Assembly (NCBI RefSeq): GCF_016124325.1
Contig: NZ_WGNY01000034.1
Coordinates: forward strand, 1 to 62,072
Source of the DNA: Phenylobacterium sp.
GTDB lineage: Bacteria; Pseudomonadota; Alphaproteobacteria; Caulobacterales; Caulobacteraceae
Reading direction: 5' to 3'
Length of the DNA stretch: 62,072 nucleotides
The position numbers and the translations under genes are program-made. Below, in pieces: positions 33,238 through 41,594 of the stretch (its first letter is position 1; the number at the start of each line of letters is the position of its first letter). The notes beneath the pieces were generated by a model. It saw nothing but the letters and a program-made list of their open reading frames with translations, was not told where the DNA came from and ran no database searches.

Positions 33238-34677
33238 TTGGCCGACATGCCCGCCGCCGATGCGCCCATGGAAGCGGAGATCGGCGGGGACGGGAGGCTC
33301 AACCGGGGCGGCGTGGCCTGGGCCGTCTTCGAGGGCGGCCGCGACCCCTATGTGATCCTCATCACCATCTACATCTTCATGCCCTACGTGGCCGCCAGCA
33401 TGGTCGGCGACCCGGTGCGGGGGCAGGAGCTGATCTCGCGCTTCCAGCAATATGTCGGCTGGATCGTCATGGCGACGGCGCCGTTCCTGGGCGCCTCGAT
33501 CGACAAGCTGGGCCCGCGCAAGGGCTGGCTGGCGCTGATCGTGGCCGCCATGGTCCCGCTGATCGGGGCCCTGTGGTTCGCCCGGCCCGATCAGACGGGG
33601 CTCAGCATCATCGCCACCATGTCCATCGCCCTGGTGGTCAATGTGCTCTTCACCTACTCCGAGGTGCTGCACAATTCGCTGCTGGTGCGCGCGGCCGGCC
33701 TGTCGGGCGCGCACCGCGCCTCGGGCCTGGCGCTCAGCCTGGGCAACGGCGCCTCGGTCCTGGCGCTCGCCTTCACCGCCTGGGCCTTCGCGCTGCCCGG
33801 CAAGGTGAGCTGGAGCTGGGTGCCCGCCCAGCCGCTGTTCGGGCTCGACCCGGCGACGCACGAACCCGAGCGCGTGGTGGCGATCCTGGCGGCGGGCGTC
33901 CTGGCGCTGGGCGCGATCCCGCTGTTCCTTTTCACGCCCGATGCGCCGAAGACCGGCGTCTCGATCCCGCGGGCCTTCGCCCAGGGCGCGCGCGACCTGT
34001 GGGGGATGCTGCGCACCGTCGGCCGCTACCGCGACGCGGTGGTCTACCTCGCCTCGCGCATGCTGTTCGTGGACGGGATGAACGGCGTGCTGTTCTTCTT
34101 CGGCGTGCTGGCGGCGGGCGTGATGAAATGGGGCCCGCTGGAGCTATTGGCGGCGGGCATCACCATGAGCGTGATGGCGGTGCTCGGCGGTCTCGTCGGA
34201 CGCTGGCTGGACGAACATCTCGGGCCGAAGACCGCGCTGCGGATCGAGATCTTCATGACCATCCTGGGGCTGATCGCCCTGCTCGGCATGAAGGAGGATC
34301 GCATCCTCTATTTTTGGGCCTACGACGCGGCCGCGCACGGGCCGCTGTGGGACGGGCCGGTGTTCACGACCCTGCCCAGCCTGATCTTCCTGCTGATCGG
34401 CTTCTCCAACGCCGTCTTCATCACCGGCCAGTACGCCTCCAGCCGCACGGCCCTGACCCGGCTGACCCCGCCCGAGCAGACCGGGGCGTTCTTCGGGGTC
34501 TATGCGCTGTCGGGGGTGGCCACGGCGTGGCTGGCGCCCGGCCTCGTGAACATCGGGACCCGCATCACCCACTCCCAGCAGGGCGGGTTCGCAAGCATCG
34601 TGGTGTTGCTGGCCGCCGGATTGGCCGGCCTCTTCCTGGTGCGCGGCGGCGGCCCCCGGCGCGGCGCCGGCGCCTGA
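33238..34677 (+). CDS. MFS transporter, UMF1/Atg22-like
   Basis: A 479-residue protein with about twelve membrane helices. GGVAWAVFEGGRDPYVILITIYIF near the N-terminus resembles the 'W-x-x-(Y/F)-(D/E)' opening of UMF1/Atg22 permeases, and APFLGASIDKLGPRKGW is the MFS loop 2-3 motif. Related eukaryotic Atg22 exports amino acids from vacuoles; bacterial substrates are unknown. The start is TTG at 33238, placed 7 bp after GGGGA; the ATG three codons later is too far from it. It is 98 bp after the second phosphatase gene on the same strand. Confidence 0.85.
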   Translation: MADMPAADAPMEAEIGGDGRLNRGGVAWAVFEGGRDPYVILITIYIFMPYVAASMVGDPVRGQELISRFQQYVGWIVMATAPFLGASIDKLGPRKGWLALIVAAMVPLIGALWFARPDQTGLSIIATMSIALVVNVLFTYSEVLHNSLLVRAAGLSGAHRASGLALSLGNGASVLALAFTAWAFALPGKVSWSWVPAQPLFGLDPATHEPERVVAILAAGVLALGAIPLFLFTPDAPKTGVSIPRAFAQGARDLWGMLRTVGRYRDAVVYLASRMLFVDGMNGVLFFFGVLAAGVMKWGPLELLAAGITMSVMAVLGGLVGRWLDEHLGPKTALRIEIFMTILGLIALLGMKEDRILYFWAYDAAAHGPLWDGPVFTTLPSLIFLLIGFSNAVFITGQYASSRTALTRLTPPEQTGAFFGVYALSGVATAWLAPGLVNIGTRITHSQQGGFASIVVLLAAGLAGLFLVRGGGPRRGAGA

Positions 34678-34893
34678 CCGAACCTTGATTCTTCAGGGGA
34701 ATGCGCCGCCGCCGGCGCGCATGGTTTACCGAAATCAATCATGAACGGCGGTAAAGGGTGAATCTACATTAACGTACTGGTTTCACAGCGAATTAAACGC
34801 TCCGGGCGACATTGGTCACGTTCTTAGGGGCGAGCAGGCGGCAAGCTTGAGGCCCCCGCAAAACCGACTGCTCGCTGAACAGGAGAAGATACA

Positions 34894-35067
34894 ATGTCGA
34901 AGTTCGTGACCCGCTTCCTGAAGGACGAATCCGGCGCCACCGCCATCGAGTATGGCCTGATCGCCGCCCTGATCGCCGTCGTCCTCGTCGGCACCCTGCA
35001 GGCCCTCGGCGGCCAGCTGAAGACGACGTTCGAGTCGGTCCAGACGGCGCTGCAGAACGCCGGCTAA
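34894..35067 (+). CDS. pilA: Flp/Fap-type pilin (Tad pilus major subunit)
   Basis: A 57-residue prepilin. A short basic leader (MSKFVTRFLKDESG) is followed by the Flp signature ATAIEYGLIAALIAVVLVG, containing the Glu-Tyr pair of Flp pilins and the single hydrophobic helix. The Gly before ATAIEY is the processing site for the TadV/CpaA peptidase, whose gene follows 131 bp downstream after a strong terminator. AGGAGA precedes the ATG. It polymerises into the tight-adherence pilus. Confidence 0.93.
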   Translation: MSKFVTRFLKDESGATAIEYGLIAALIAVVLVGTLQALGGQLKTTFESVQTALQNAG

Positions 35068-35093
35068 CGCCACCTGTCGTCTGACGGCAAGAC

Positions 35094-35130
35094 AAGGCCC
35101 CCGGCGGAGACGCCGGGGGCCTTCTTCTTT
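35094..35130 (+). terminator. Rho-independent terminator between pilA and cpaA
   Basis: A 13-bp perfect stem AAGGCCCCCGGCG / CGCCGGGGGCCTT with loop GAGA, followed by CTTCTTTT. It should allow high pilA expression with little read-through into cpaA. Confidence 0.9.
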
Positions 35131-35198
35131 TGAAGCTGCGCTGCAACGCTCCGTTCACGCCCGCCGGGGCAAAGTGCGTCCGAAGAGGTTTCGGCACC

Positions 35199-35714
35199 AT
35201 GCCTTCGTTGCTCGCTATCACCCCTGCGATCCTGTTCGCGGCGCTGATGCTCACCGCCGGCGCGCGCGACGCGCTGTCGTTCCGGATCCCCAACTGGATC
35301 TCCCTGGCGATCGTCGCCCTGTTCCCCGTCGCGGCGCTGGCGAGCGGCCTGTCGTGGGCGGGCGTGGGGCTCCACCTGGGCGTCGGGGGCCTGGCGCTGG
35401 CGGCCGGATTGGCGATGTTCGCGCTGCGCTGGGTGGGCGGGGGCGACGCCAAGCTGTTCGCCGCCGCGGCGCTGTGGCTGGGCTGGCCGGCGGTGGTCAC
35501 CTTCCTGGCGGCGGCGGCCTTCGCGGGCGGAGCGCTGGCCGTCGTCCTGATCGGCATGCGCTCGACGGTGCTGCGGCCGCTGGTGCTGATGGGGCCGCGC
35601 TGGGTCGCGCGCCTGGCCGAACCGGGCGAGGGCGTGCCCTATGGCGTGGCCATCGCCATCGGCGCGCTCTTCGCCCTGCAGGGCTCTCCCCTGGCCGCCG
35701 GCCTGGAGCTCTAG
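35199..35714 (+). CDS. cpaA: Prepilin peptidase CpaA/TadV (A24 family)
   Basis: A 171-residue inner-membrane aspartyl protease that trims Flp prepilin. The two catalytic aspartates lie in GARDALSFRIPNW (near residue 24) and WVGGGDAKLFAAAALW (near 86), the GxGD-type motif. About six hydrophobic helices, no N-methylation domain, as expected for TadV. It lies directly downstream of pilA, but the next gene is an aminopeptidase rather than cpaB, so the rest of the Tad assembly machinery must be elsewhere. Confidence 0.93.
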   Translation: MPSLLAITPAILFAALMLTAGARDALSFRIPNWISLAIVALFPVAALASGLSWAGVGLHLGVGGLALAAGLAMFALRWVGGGDAKLFAAAALWLGWPAVVTFLAAAAFAGGALAVVLIGMRSTVLRPLVLMGPRWVARLAEPGEGVPYGVAIAIGALFALQGSPLAAGLEL

Positions 35715-35771
35715 CTTGCGGACGCGCGTCACATGGGCGACACGGTCGCCGGACCTGTTGGCGAGGCCGGC

Positions 35772-37157
35772 ATGACGGACGTGATCCTCGACGCCTGGGA
35801 CGGGACGGCCACGCCCGTCCATCCCGTGACCGAGGCCGAGACGGCCAAGGCGCTGGAGGCCGACGCCTTCGCCGCGGCCCTGGCGCGCACCGCCGAATTC
35901 AAGGGCAAGGCCGGACAGGCCCTGCTGGTCCCGGGCGCCGACGGCGGCCTGGGCCGCGTGCTGTTCGGCCTGGGCGAAGCGGCCCGAGCCAACACCTTCC
36001 GCGTCCTGCCCGCGCGCCTGCCGGCCGGTGTCTACCGCATGGCCGCGACGCCGCAGGGCGTCACCGCCGACCAGATCGCGCTCGCCTTCGCGCTCGGGAG
36101 CTACCGGTTCGACCGCTACAAGCCGCGCCGGGGCGAGGGCGGCGAGCGGCCGCGGCTGCTGGCGGAAGGCTGCGACCTGGCCGAGGTGCGGCAGGTGGCG
36201 CACGCCTGCGCCCTGGCCCGCGACATGGTCAACACGCCCGCCAACGACATGGGCCCCCTGCAGATCGAGACGATCGCCCGCGAGATCGCCGAGCAGCACG
36301 GCGGTCAGGTCACGGTGATCGAGGGCGAGGGCCTCCTGGAAGCCAACTATCCGGCCGTCCACGCGGTGGGCCGGGCGGCCGATCCGGCGCGCGCGCCGCG
36401 GATGATCGAGATCGCCTGGGGCAAGGCCGCCGATCCCCTCGTCGCCATCGTCGGCAAGGGCGTGGTGTTCGACACCGGGGGGCTCGACATCAAGCCGTCG
36501 GCCGGCATGCGGCTGATGAAGAAGGACATGGGCGGGGCCGCCCACGCCCTGGCGCTCGCGCGCATGGTCATGGCGGCCAGGCTCCCGGTGCGCCTCGTGG
36601 TGCTGGTTCCGGCCGTCGAAAACGCCATCTCGGGCGACGCCATGCGGCCGGGCGACGTGATCGCCTCGCGCAAGGGCCTGTCCATCGAGGTGGGCAACAC
36701 CGACGCCGAGGGCCGGCTGATCCTGGCCGACGCGCTCACCCGGGCCGCCGAGCTTGAGCCGGTCCTGACCATCGACATGGCGACCCTGACGGGCGCGGCC
36801 CGCATCGCGCTCGGACCGCAGCTGCCGCCCTTCTACACCGACGACGAGGAACTGGCCGGCCAGATCGCGGCCGCCGCCGAGGCCGAGTCGGACCCGCTGT
36901 GGCGGATGCCGCTGTGGAAGCCCTACGCCGAGGCGCTGGAGTCCGACGTCGCCGAGATCAAGAACGACCCCGACGGCTGGGCCCAGGCGGGCTCGGTCAC
37001 CGCGGCGCTGTTCCTTCAGCGGTTCGCGCCCCAGGGTCCCTGGGTCCACCTCGACATCTTCGCCTGGAACCCCCGGGGCCGCCCCGGCTGGCCCGGCGGC
37101 GGCGAGGCCCAGGCGATCCGGGGCCTCTACCGCATGATCCGCGAGCGCTTCGCATGA
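35772..37157 (+). CDS. M17 leucyl aminopeptidase family protein
   Basis: A 461-residue cytosolic metallopeptidase removing N-terminal residues from peptides. The C-terminal catalytic domain has VGKGVVFDTGGLDIKPSAGM, the metal-ligand stretch KKDMGGAAHALALA, the diagnostic NTDAEGRLILADAL, and TIDMATLTGAARIALG. The N-terminal domain is divergent and shorter than in PepA, as in the PepB-like branch. ATG 35772 (MTDVILDAW) after GAGG is preferred to 35733. Its stop overlaps the next start (ATGA), so the NlpC/P60 gene is translationally coupled. Confidence 0.93.
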   Translation: MTDVILDAWDGTATPVHPVTEAETAKALEADAFAAALARTAEFKGKAGQALLVPGADGGLGRVLFGLGEAARANTFRVLPARLPAGVYRMAATPQGVTADQIALAFALGSYRFDRYKPRRGEGGERPRLLAEGCDLAEVRQVAHACALARDMVNTPANDMGPLQIETIAREIAEQHGGQVTVIEGEGLLEANYPAVHAVGRAADPARAPRMIEIAWGKAADPLVAIVGKGVVFDTGGLDIKPSAGMRLMKKDMGGAAHALALARMVMAARLPVRLVVLVPAVENAISGDAMRPGDVIASRKGLSIEVGNTDAEGRLILADALTRAAELEPVLTIDMATLTGAARIALGPQLPPFYTDDEELAGQIAAAAEAESDPLWRMPLWKPYAEALESDVAEIKNDPDGWAQAGSVTAALFLQRFAPQGPWVHLDIFAWNPRGRPGWPGGGEAQAIRGLYRMIRERFA

Positions 37158-37987
37158 AGTTCGATCCCCGCATCACGCCCTGCCGCGACGGCGTCGCCGC
37201 CCGCAGCCTGGAAGGCGTGCTGGAGGCCGAGGTCTACCTCGACCCCAAGGCCATGAGCTGCACGGCCGCCGCCGCCGCCATCCGCTCGGCTCCCGACGCC
37301 GGCGCCGAGCAGATGGACCAGCTGCTGTTCGGCGAGCGGTTCGAGGTGATCGAGGAAGAGGGCGCCTGGCTGTTCGGCCAGGCCGCGCGCGACGGCTACG
37401 TGGGCTTCGTGGAGGCCGCGGCCCTGGGCCCGGCCGGCCCGATGCCGACCCACCGCGTGTCGGCCCTGCGCACCTACGCCTTCGCCGAGGCCAGCATCAA
37501 GTCGCGCGCCGCCGGCCCCTATTCGATCAACAGCCTCGTGGCCGTGGAGACCGTCGAGGGCAAGCTCGCCAAGGCGGCCGGCGCCGGCTGGATGACGGCC
37601 GCGCATCTCGAGCCGATCGGTATGTTCGAGGACGACTGGGCGGCCGTGGCCGAGCGCTTCGTGGGCGCGCCCTACCTCTGGGGCGGCCGCGAGAGCCTGG
37701 GCCTGGATTGCTCGGGCCTGATCCAGCAGGCGCTGTTCGCCTGTGGCCGCGCCTGCCCGCGCGACACCGACATGCAGGAAGAGCTTGGCCGGGCCATCGC
37801 GGCGGCCGACTTCGGGCGCGGCGACCTGGTGTTCTGGAAGGGCCACGTGGCCATGGGGGTCGGCGACGGCCGCATCGTCCACGCCAATGGCCATCACATG
37901 GCGACGGTGGTCGAGGCGCTCGCCGACGCCATCGCGCGAATCGCCGCGGCCGGCTCCGGCGAGCCGACCAGCTACCGGCGGGTCTGA
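37154..37987 (+). CDS. C40 family peptidase (NlpC/P60) with SH3-like region
   Basis: A 277-residue protein. Residues 30-150 contain two SH3-like segments (LFGERFEVIEEEGAWLFGQA, YVGFVEAAAL). Residues 155-277 form an NlpC/P60 cysteine peptidase: GAPYLWGGRESLGLDCSGLI with the catalytic Cys, FGRGDLVFWKGHVAMGVGDG with the catalytic His, and IVHANGHHM. It resembles dipeptidyl-peptidase VI-type enzymes that cleave gamma-D-Glu-diaminopimelate in muropeptides. No signal peptide is visible, so it may act in cell-wall recycling. Coupling to an M17 aminopeptidase fits stepwise breakdown of peptides. Confidence 0.92.
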   Translation: MKFDPRITPCRDGVAARSLEGVLEAEVYLDPKAMSCTAAAAAIRSAPDAGAEQMDQLLFGERFEVIEEEGAWLFGQAARDGYVGFVEAAALGPAGPMPTHRVSALRTYAFAEASIKSRAAGPYSINSLVAVETVEGKLAKAAGAGWMTAAHLEPIGMFEDDWAAVAERFVGAPYLWGGRESLGLDCSGLIQQALFACGRACPRDTDMQEELGRAIAAADFGRGDLVFWKGHVAMGVGDGRIVHANGHHMATVVEALADAIARIAAAGSGEPTSYRRV

Positions 37988-37998
37988 GCGGACTCTGC

Positions 37999-38122
37999 CG
38001 TCATCCCAGGCCCTGTGCCTGGGATCCCGCTATCGGCGTCCAGATGCGACGAGGCCCTGCTCGGGCCAGCCAGCTCAGCGGGAGCCGCGCCAGGGATCCT
38101 CGCCACAAGGGCGAGGATGACG
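37999..38122. repeat. Intergenic palindromic element, family 2 copy A
   Basis: Begins CGTCATCCCAGGCCC and ends GGGCGAGGATGACG. CCTGTGCCTGGGATCC on the left and GGATCCTCGCCACAAGGG on the right form inverted arms, with a 60-bp centre. It shares termini (CGTCATCC...GGATGACG) with the elements at 58199 and 60405. It sits between the convergent NlpC/P60 and cytochrome c genes. Confidence 0.75.
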
Positions 38123-38126
38123 ATCC

Positions 38127-38789
38127 CTACTTCTTCTCGGGCTCGGCGGCGGGAGCCGCCGCGGCCGGGGCGGCGCCTTCGGCCGGAGCCGCGCCCTCGG
38201 CGGGCGCAGCGCCTTCCGCCGGCGCCTCAGGCGCTGCGGCGGCCGGGTTCGGCGCCGGGATCGGCAGCGTGCCGCCCTGCTGGCGCAGGTAGGCGATCAC
38301 GTCGATCCGGTCCTCGGGCTTCTTCAGACCCACGAAGGTCATCTTGGTGCCCGGCAGGTGCTTCTGCGGTTCCTTGATGAACGCGCTGATGTGCTCGTAG
38401 TCCCACACGGGCTGTTCGGCGCCGAACGCTTCCATCGCCGACGAATAGGCGAAGCCCGGATGGCTGCCCGGCTTGCGGCCGACCACGCCCCAGAGGTTGG
38501 GGCCGGTGCCGTTGGCGCCGCCCTGGTCGGCGTTGTGGCACGACTTGCACTTGGCGAAGACCGCCTCGCCCTTCGACACGTCGGCGGTCGGCAGGACCGT
38601 GCCCCAGTCGATCGGCGCCTCGGCCTTGGGGGCGCCCTCGCCGCCCTCTTCGGAAATCTCGACGGCATAGCCCGGCTTGGCGGGCTTCTCGGGGGCGAAC
38701 ACGCCCGCCGTAAGCTGCTGGAGGCCGACAATGGCCAGGCCCGTCGCCAGCACGGCGCCAGCGATCTTGTTGAACGTCAGGTCGCTCAT
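38127..38789 (-). CDS. Membrane-anchored c-type cytochrome (CycM/c552-like)
   Basis: A 220-residue protein. Residues 8-31 form an uncleaved membrane anchor (KIAGAVLATGLAIVGLQQL), followed by a periplasmic linker and a class I cytochrome c domain (residues 65-170) with heme motif CKSCH, NLWGVVGRKPGSHPGFAYS and the axial Met in GTKMTFVGL. Family members shuttle electrons from the bc1 complex to a terminal oxidase. The C-terminal 45 residues are low complexity, with the six-residue unit EGAAPA three times in tandem, absent from usual homologues. Confidence 0.93.
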   Translation of the reverse strand: MSDLTFNKIAGAVLATGLAIVGLQQLTAGVFAPEKPAKPGYAVEISEEGGEGAPKAEAPIDWGTVLPTADVSKGEAVFAKCKSCHNADQGGANGTGPNLWGVVGRKPGSHPGFAYSSAMEAFGAEQPVWDYEHISAFIKEPQKHLPGTKMTFVGLKKPEDRIDVIAYLRQQGGTLPIPAPNPAAAAPEAPAEGAAPAEGAAPAEGAAPAAAAPAAEPEKK

Positions 38790-38925
38790 GGTCCCCTAGT
38801 CGCGCCTCTCATCGGCCGGACGGATGCGCCCCCCGCTCGCACGGGAATCCCGCCCTTTGTTGCGTGCGGCTCTCTTACACGCTACCGGCGCTCGCGCAAC
38901 CGCCCAAGCTGTCCCACCTTGCCGC

Positions 38926-39678
38926 ATGAACCCGATCGTCCTCATCCCCGCACGTCTGGCGGCCACCCGGCTGCCCGGAAAGCCGCTGGCGGATATCGGC
39001 GGCATGCCGATGATCGTGCGCGTGCTGCGCCAGGCCGAGGCCGCCGGCGTGGGCCCCGTGGCGGTGGCCGCCGGCGACCGCGAGATCGCCGAGGCGGTGA
39101 CGGCGGCGGGCGGCCGGGCGGTGCTGACCGACCCCGACCTGCCCTCGGGCTCGGACCGGATCGTCGCGGCCCTGGCCGAGCTGGACCCAGCCGGCGCCCA
39201 CGACGTAGTGGTGAACCTGCAGGGCGATATCCCCTTCGTGGCGCCCGCCGCGGTGCGGGCGGTCGCCGACCTGCTGGCGGCCCGGCCGGCGTGCGACCTC
39301 GCCACGGTGATGGTGGCCGAATCGGACCCCGCCGAGCGGACCAATCCCGACATCCCCAAGGTGGTGGCCGCGATGCAGCCCGACGGGCGGAGCGCGCGCT
39401 GCCTCTACTTCACCCGCTCGGTGCTCTACGGCGACGGGCCGGTGTGGCTGCACCACGGCATCTACGGCTTCCGGCGCGCGGCGCTGGAGGCCTTCACCGC
39501 CGCGCCGCCGTCGCCGCTCGAGAAGCGCGAGCGGCTGGAGCAGCTCCGGGCCCTGGAGATGGGCCAGCAGATCTGGGCGGCCGTCATCGACGAGGCGCCG
39601 ATCTCGGTGGACAGCCCCGCCGACCTCGAACGCGCCCGCGCCTACGCCCGCCAACTTCAAGCTGGGACTCTCGCATGA
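38926..39678 (+). CDS. kdsB: 3-deoxy-manno-octulosonate cytidylyltransferase
   Basis: A 250-residue cytosolic enzyme activating KDO as CMP-KDO for lipopolysaccharide inner core synthesis. Nucleotidyltransferase motifs: IPARLAATRLPGKPLADIGG at residues 6-25, LPSGSDRIVAALAE, VVNLQGDIPFVAP (Mg2+/CTP site), HHGIYGFRRAAL and EKRERLEQLRALE. Length matches the family. The stop codon overlaps the start of pheA (ATGA). Confidence 0.96.
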   Translation: MNPIVLIPARLAATRLPGKPLADIGGMPMIVRVLRQAEAAGVGPVAVAAGDREIAEAVTAAGGRAVLTDPDLPSGSDRIVAALAELDPAGAHDVVVNLQGDIPFVAPAAVRAVADLLAARPACDLATVMVAESDPAERTNPDIPKVVAAMQPDGRSARCLYFTRSVLYGDGPVWLHHGIYGFRRAALEAFTAAPPSPLEKRERLEQLRALEMGQQIWAAVIDEAPISVDSPADLERARAYARQLQAGTLA

Positions 39679-40523
39679 CCAAGGGACGGATCGCCTTCCA
39701 GGGCGAACTGGGGGCCAACAGCCACGAAGCCTGCGTGGCGGCGTTCCCCGACATGGAGCCGGTCCCCAACGCCACTTTCGAGGAGGCGTTCGAGGCCGTC
39801 CGCTCGGGCGCCTGCCAACTGGGCATGATCCCGGTGGAGAACTCGATCATGGGCCGGGTGGCCGACGTCCACCACCTGCTGCCGTCCTCGGGCCTGAAGA
39901 TCATCGGCGAGCTGTTCAAGGCGATCCACTTCAACCTGATGGTCAATCCCGGCGTGACCCTCGACGAGGTGAAGACCGCCGTCTCCATGCCCATCGCGCT
40001 CGGCCAGTGCCGCAAGACATTGCGGCGGCTGAACCTGAGGACCGAGGCGGCCGGCGATACGGCCGGCGCGGCCAAGCGGCTGGCCGAGAACCCCGACCGC
40101 ACCAAGGCGGCCGTCTCGCCGGCTCTCGCGGCCGAGATCTACGGGCTGGAGATCCTGGCGCGCGACATCGAGGACGAGCACCACAACACCACCCGCTTCC
40201 TGGTGATGACGGCCGACGCGAATCCGCCGCGGCCGCCGCCGTCGGTGGAGACCTGCGTGACCAGCTTCGTCTTCCGCGTCCGCAACATCCCGGCGGCGCT
40301 CTATAAGGCGCTGGGCGGCTTCGCCACCAACGGCGTCAACATGACCAAGCTCGAGAGCTACATGGAGAACGGCGCCTTCACGGCCACCTTCTTCTACGCC
40401 GAGGTCGACGGCCGGCCCGAGGACGAGGGGCTGGCCCGCGCCTTCGAGGAGCTGCGGTTCTTCTCCGAGAAGTTCGAGATCCTGGGCGTCTACCCCGCCG
40501 ACCCGTTCAGGACGCGGGGGTAG
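39675..40523 (+). CDS. pheA: Prephenate dehydratase
   Basis: A 282-residue monofunctional enzyme making phenylpyruvate from prephenate for phenylalanine synthesis. The catalytic domain (1-180) starts RIAFQGELGANSHEA and has IPVENSIMGRVADVHHLL, ALGQCRKTL and the essential Thr in HHNTTRFLVM. A C-terminal ACT domain (195-280; SFVFRVRNIPAALYKALGGF, then KLESYMENGAF) binds phenylalanine for feedback inhibition. There is no fused chorismate mutase. It overlaps kdsB by 4 bp, the kdsB-pheA arrangement typical of Caulobacterales. Confidence 0.96.
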   Translation: MTKGRIAFQGELGANSHEACVAAFPDMEPVPNATFEEAFEAVRSGACQLGMIPVENSIMGRVADVHHLLPSSGLKIIGELFKAIHFNLMVNPGVTLDEVKTAVSMPIALGQCRKTLRRLNLRTEAAGDTAGAAKRLAENPDRTKAAVSPALAAEIYGLEILARDIEDEHHNTTRFLVMTADANPPRPPPSVETCVTSFVFRVRNIPAALYKALGGFATNGVNMTKLESYMENGAFTATFFYAEVDGRPEDEGLARAFEELRFFSEKFEILGVYPADPFRTRG

Positions 40524-40541
40524 AGGCGGCCGACCCCGGCT

Positions 40542-41471
40542 CTAGCTTCCCTCGAACGCCCAGGCCTTGATGAGCTGGTGGGCGATGGCCATGGGCTGGG
40601 GGCAGAAGGTGTCGGGGATCTCGCCCGCCAGCAGCTTCCGCGCCTCCTCGCGGGTGAACCAGCGCACCTCGGACAGCTCGGTCTGATCGGGCGTGCCCTC
40701 GTCGTCCTCTACCTCGGCGATCAGGCCGATCATCAGCGAGCTGGGATAGGGCCACGGCTGGGTGGAGTGGTAGCGGACCGAGCGCGTCCGCAGACCGGCC
40801 TCTTCGTTGAGCTCGCGCGCGCAGGCCTCCTCGATGGACTCGCCGGGTTCGAGGAAGCCGGCCAGGGCCGAGAACATGCCCTTGGGCCAGGCCTCCTGGC
40901 GGCCCAGCATGCAGCGCTCGCCATGGCAGGCCAGCATGATCACCACCGGGTCGGTGCGCGGGAAATGCTCGGCCTCGCAGCTGGGGCACTGGCGCTTCCA
41001 GCCGCCCTCGCGCGCCTGGCTGGGCTGGCCGCAGGCCGCGCAGAACAGGTGGCGGCGGCGCCACTCGAACATCGCCTTGGCGGTGGCCAGTATGGCCGCG
41101 TCGGTGTCGGGCAGGCGCAGGGCGATCTGGCGCAGGTCCAGGAACTCGCCCAGCCCCTCCAGCGGCCCGTGCGCCGGGTCGCCGGAGCCTTCGAGGTCGA
41201 CGGCGAAGACCGCCGTGTCCTTCCACAGGCCCATGAACAGCAGCCGCTCGTCGCCGCCCGCCAGCTCGCCCACCAGCCGGGCGGGCAGGTAGGCGATCTG
41301 CACGCCGCCCTCCTTGGTCTTCTCGACAAAGGGCCGGCCGTTCCACAGCGCGATCCCGAGGCTGTCGGACGAGGCGAGCTGGCCGGCGAGCCACTCGGCG
41401 GAGCCCCGCCGGTCGCTGGCGCGGTCGAGCGGGTTTCCGGCGAAGGTGTTCTGGAAGAAGCTGAGCGGCAT
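40542..41471 (-). CDS. nudC: NAD(+) diphosphatase / NADH pyrophosphatase (NudC-type)
   Basis: A 309-residue Nudix hydrolase that splits NAD(H) into NMN(H) and AMP and can decap NAD-RNA. A four-Cys zinc ribbon (CAACGQPS and CPSCEAEH) precedes the Nudix box GFLEPGESIEEACARELNEE, and the NudC-specific QPWPYPSSLM follows. The N-terminal domain is the usual NudC-like region. It is convergent with pheA, 18 bp apart. Confidence 0.95.
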   Translation of the reverse strand: MPLSFFQNTFAGNPLDRASDRRGSAEWLAGQLASSDSLGIALWNGRPFVEKTKEGGVQIAYLPARLVGELAGGDERLLFMGLWKDTAVFAVDLEGSGDPAHGPLEGLGEFLDLRQIALRLPDTDAAILATAKAMFEWRRRHLFCAACGQPSQAREGGWKRQCPSCEAEHFPRTDPVVIMLACHGERCMLGRQEAWPKGMFSALAGFLEPGESIEEACARELNEEAGLRTRSVRYHSTQPWPYPSSLMIGLIAEVEDDEGTPDQTELSEVRWFTREEARKLLAGEIPDTFCPQPMAIAHQLIKAWAFEGS

Positions 41472-41594
41472 GCCGACTATCTAGAGCGCAGCCGTGACAA
41501 CGTCGAGGCGGGGCTGGCCAAACCCACCTCGGCGCCCCACATCGGTAGGCACAGGGCCGCCACGATCCCGAAGATCGACCCAGGGAGAGACCGA

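Noticed and set aside
34769..34783. CtrA site before pilA
   Set aside because: Only the first TTAA half fits; the second half is GTTT. Kept as a remark, not as a feature.
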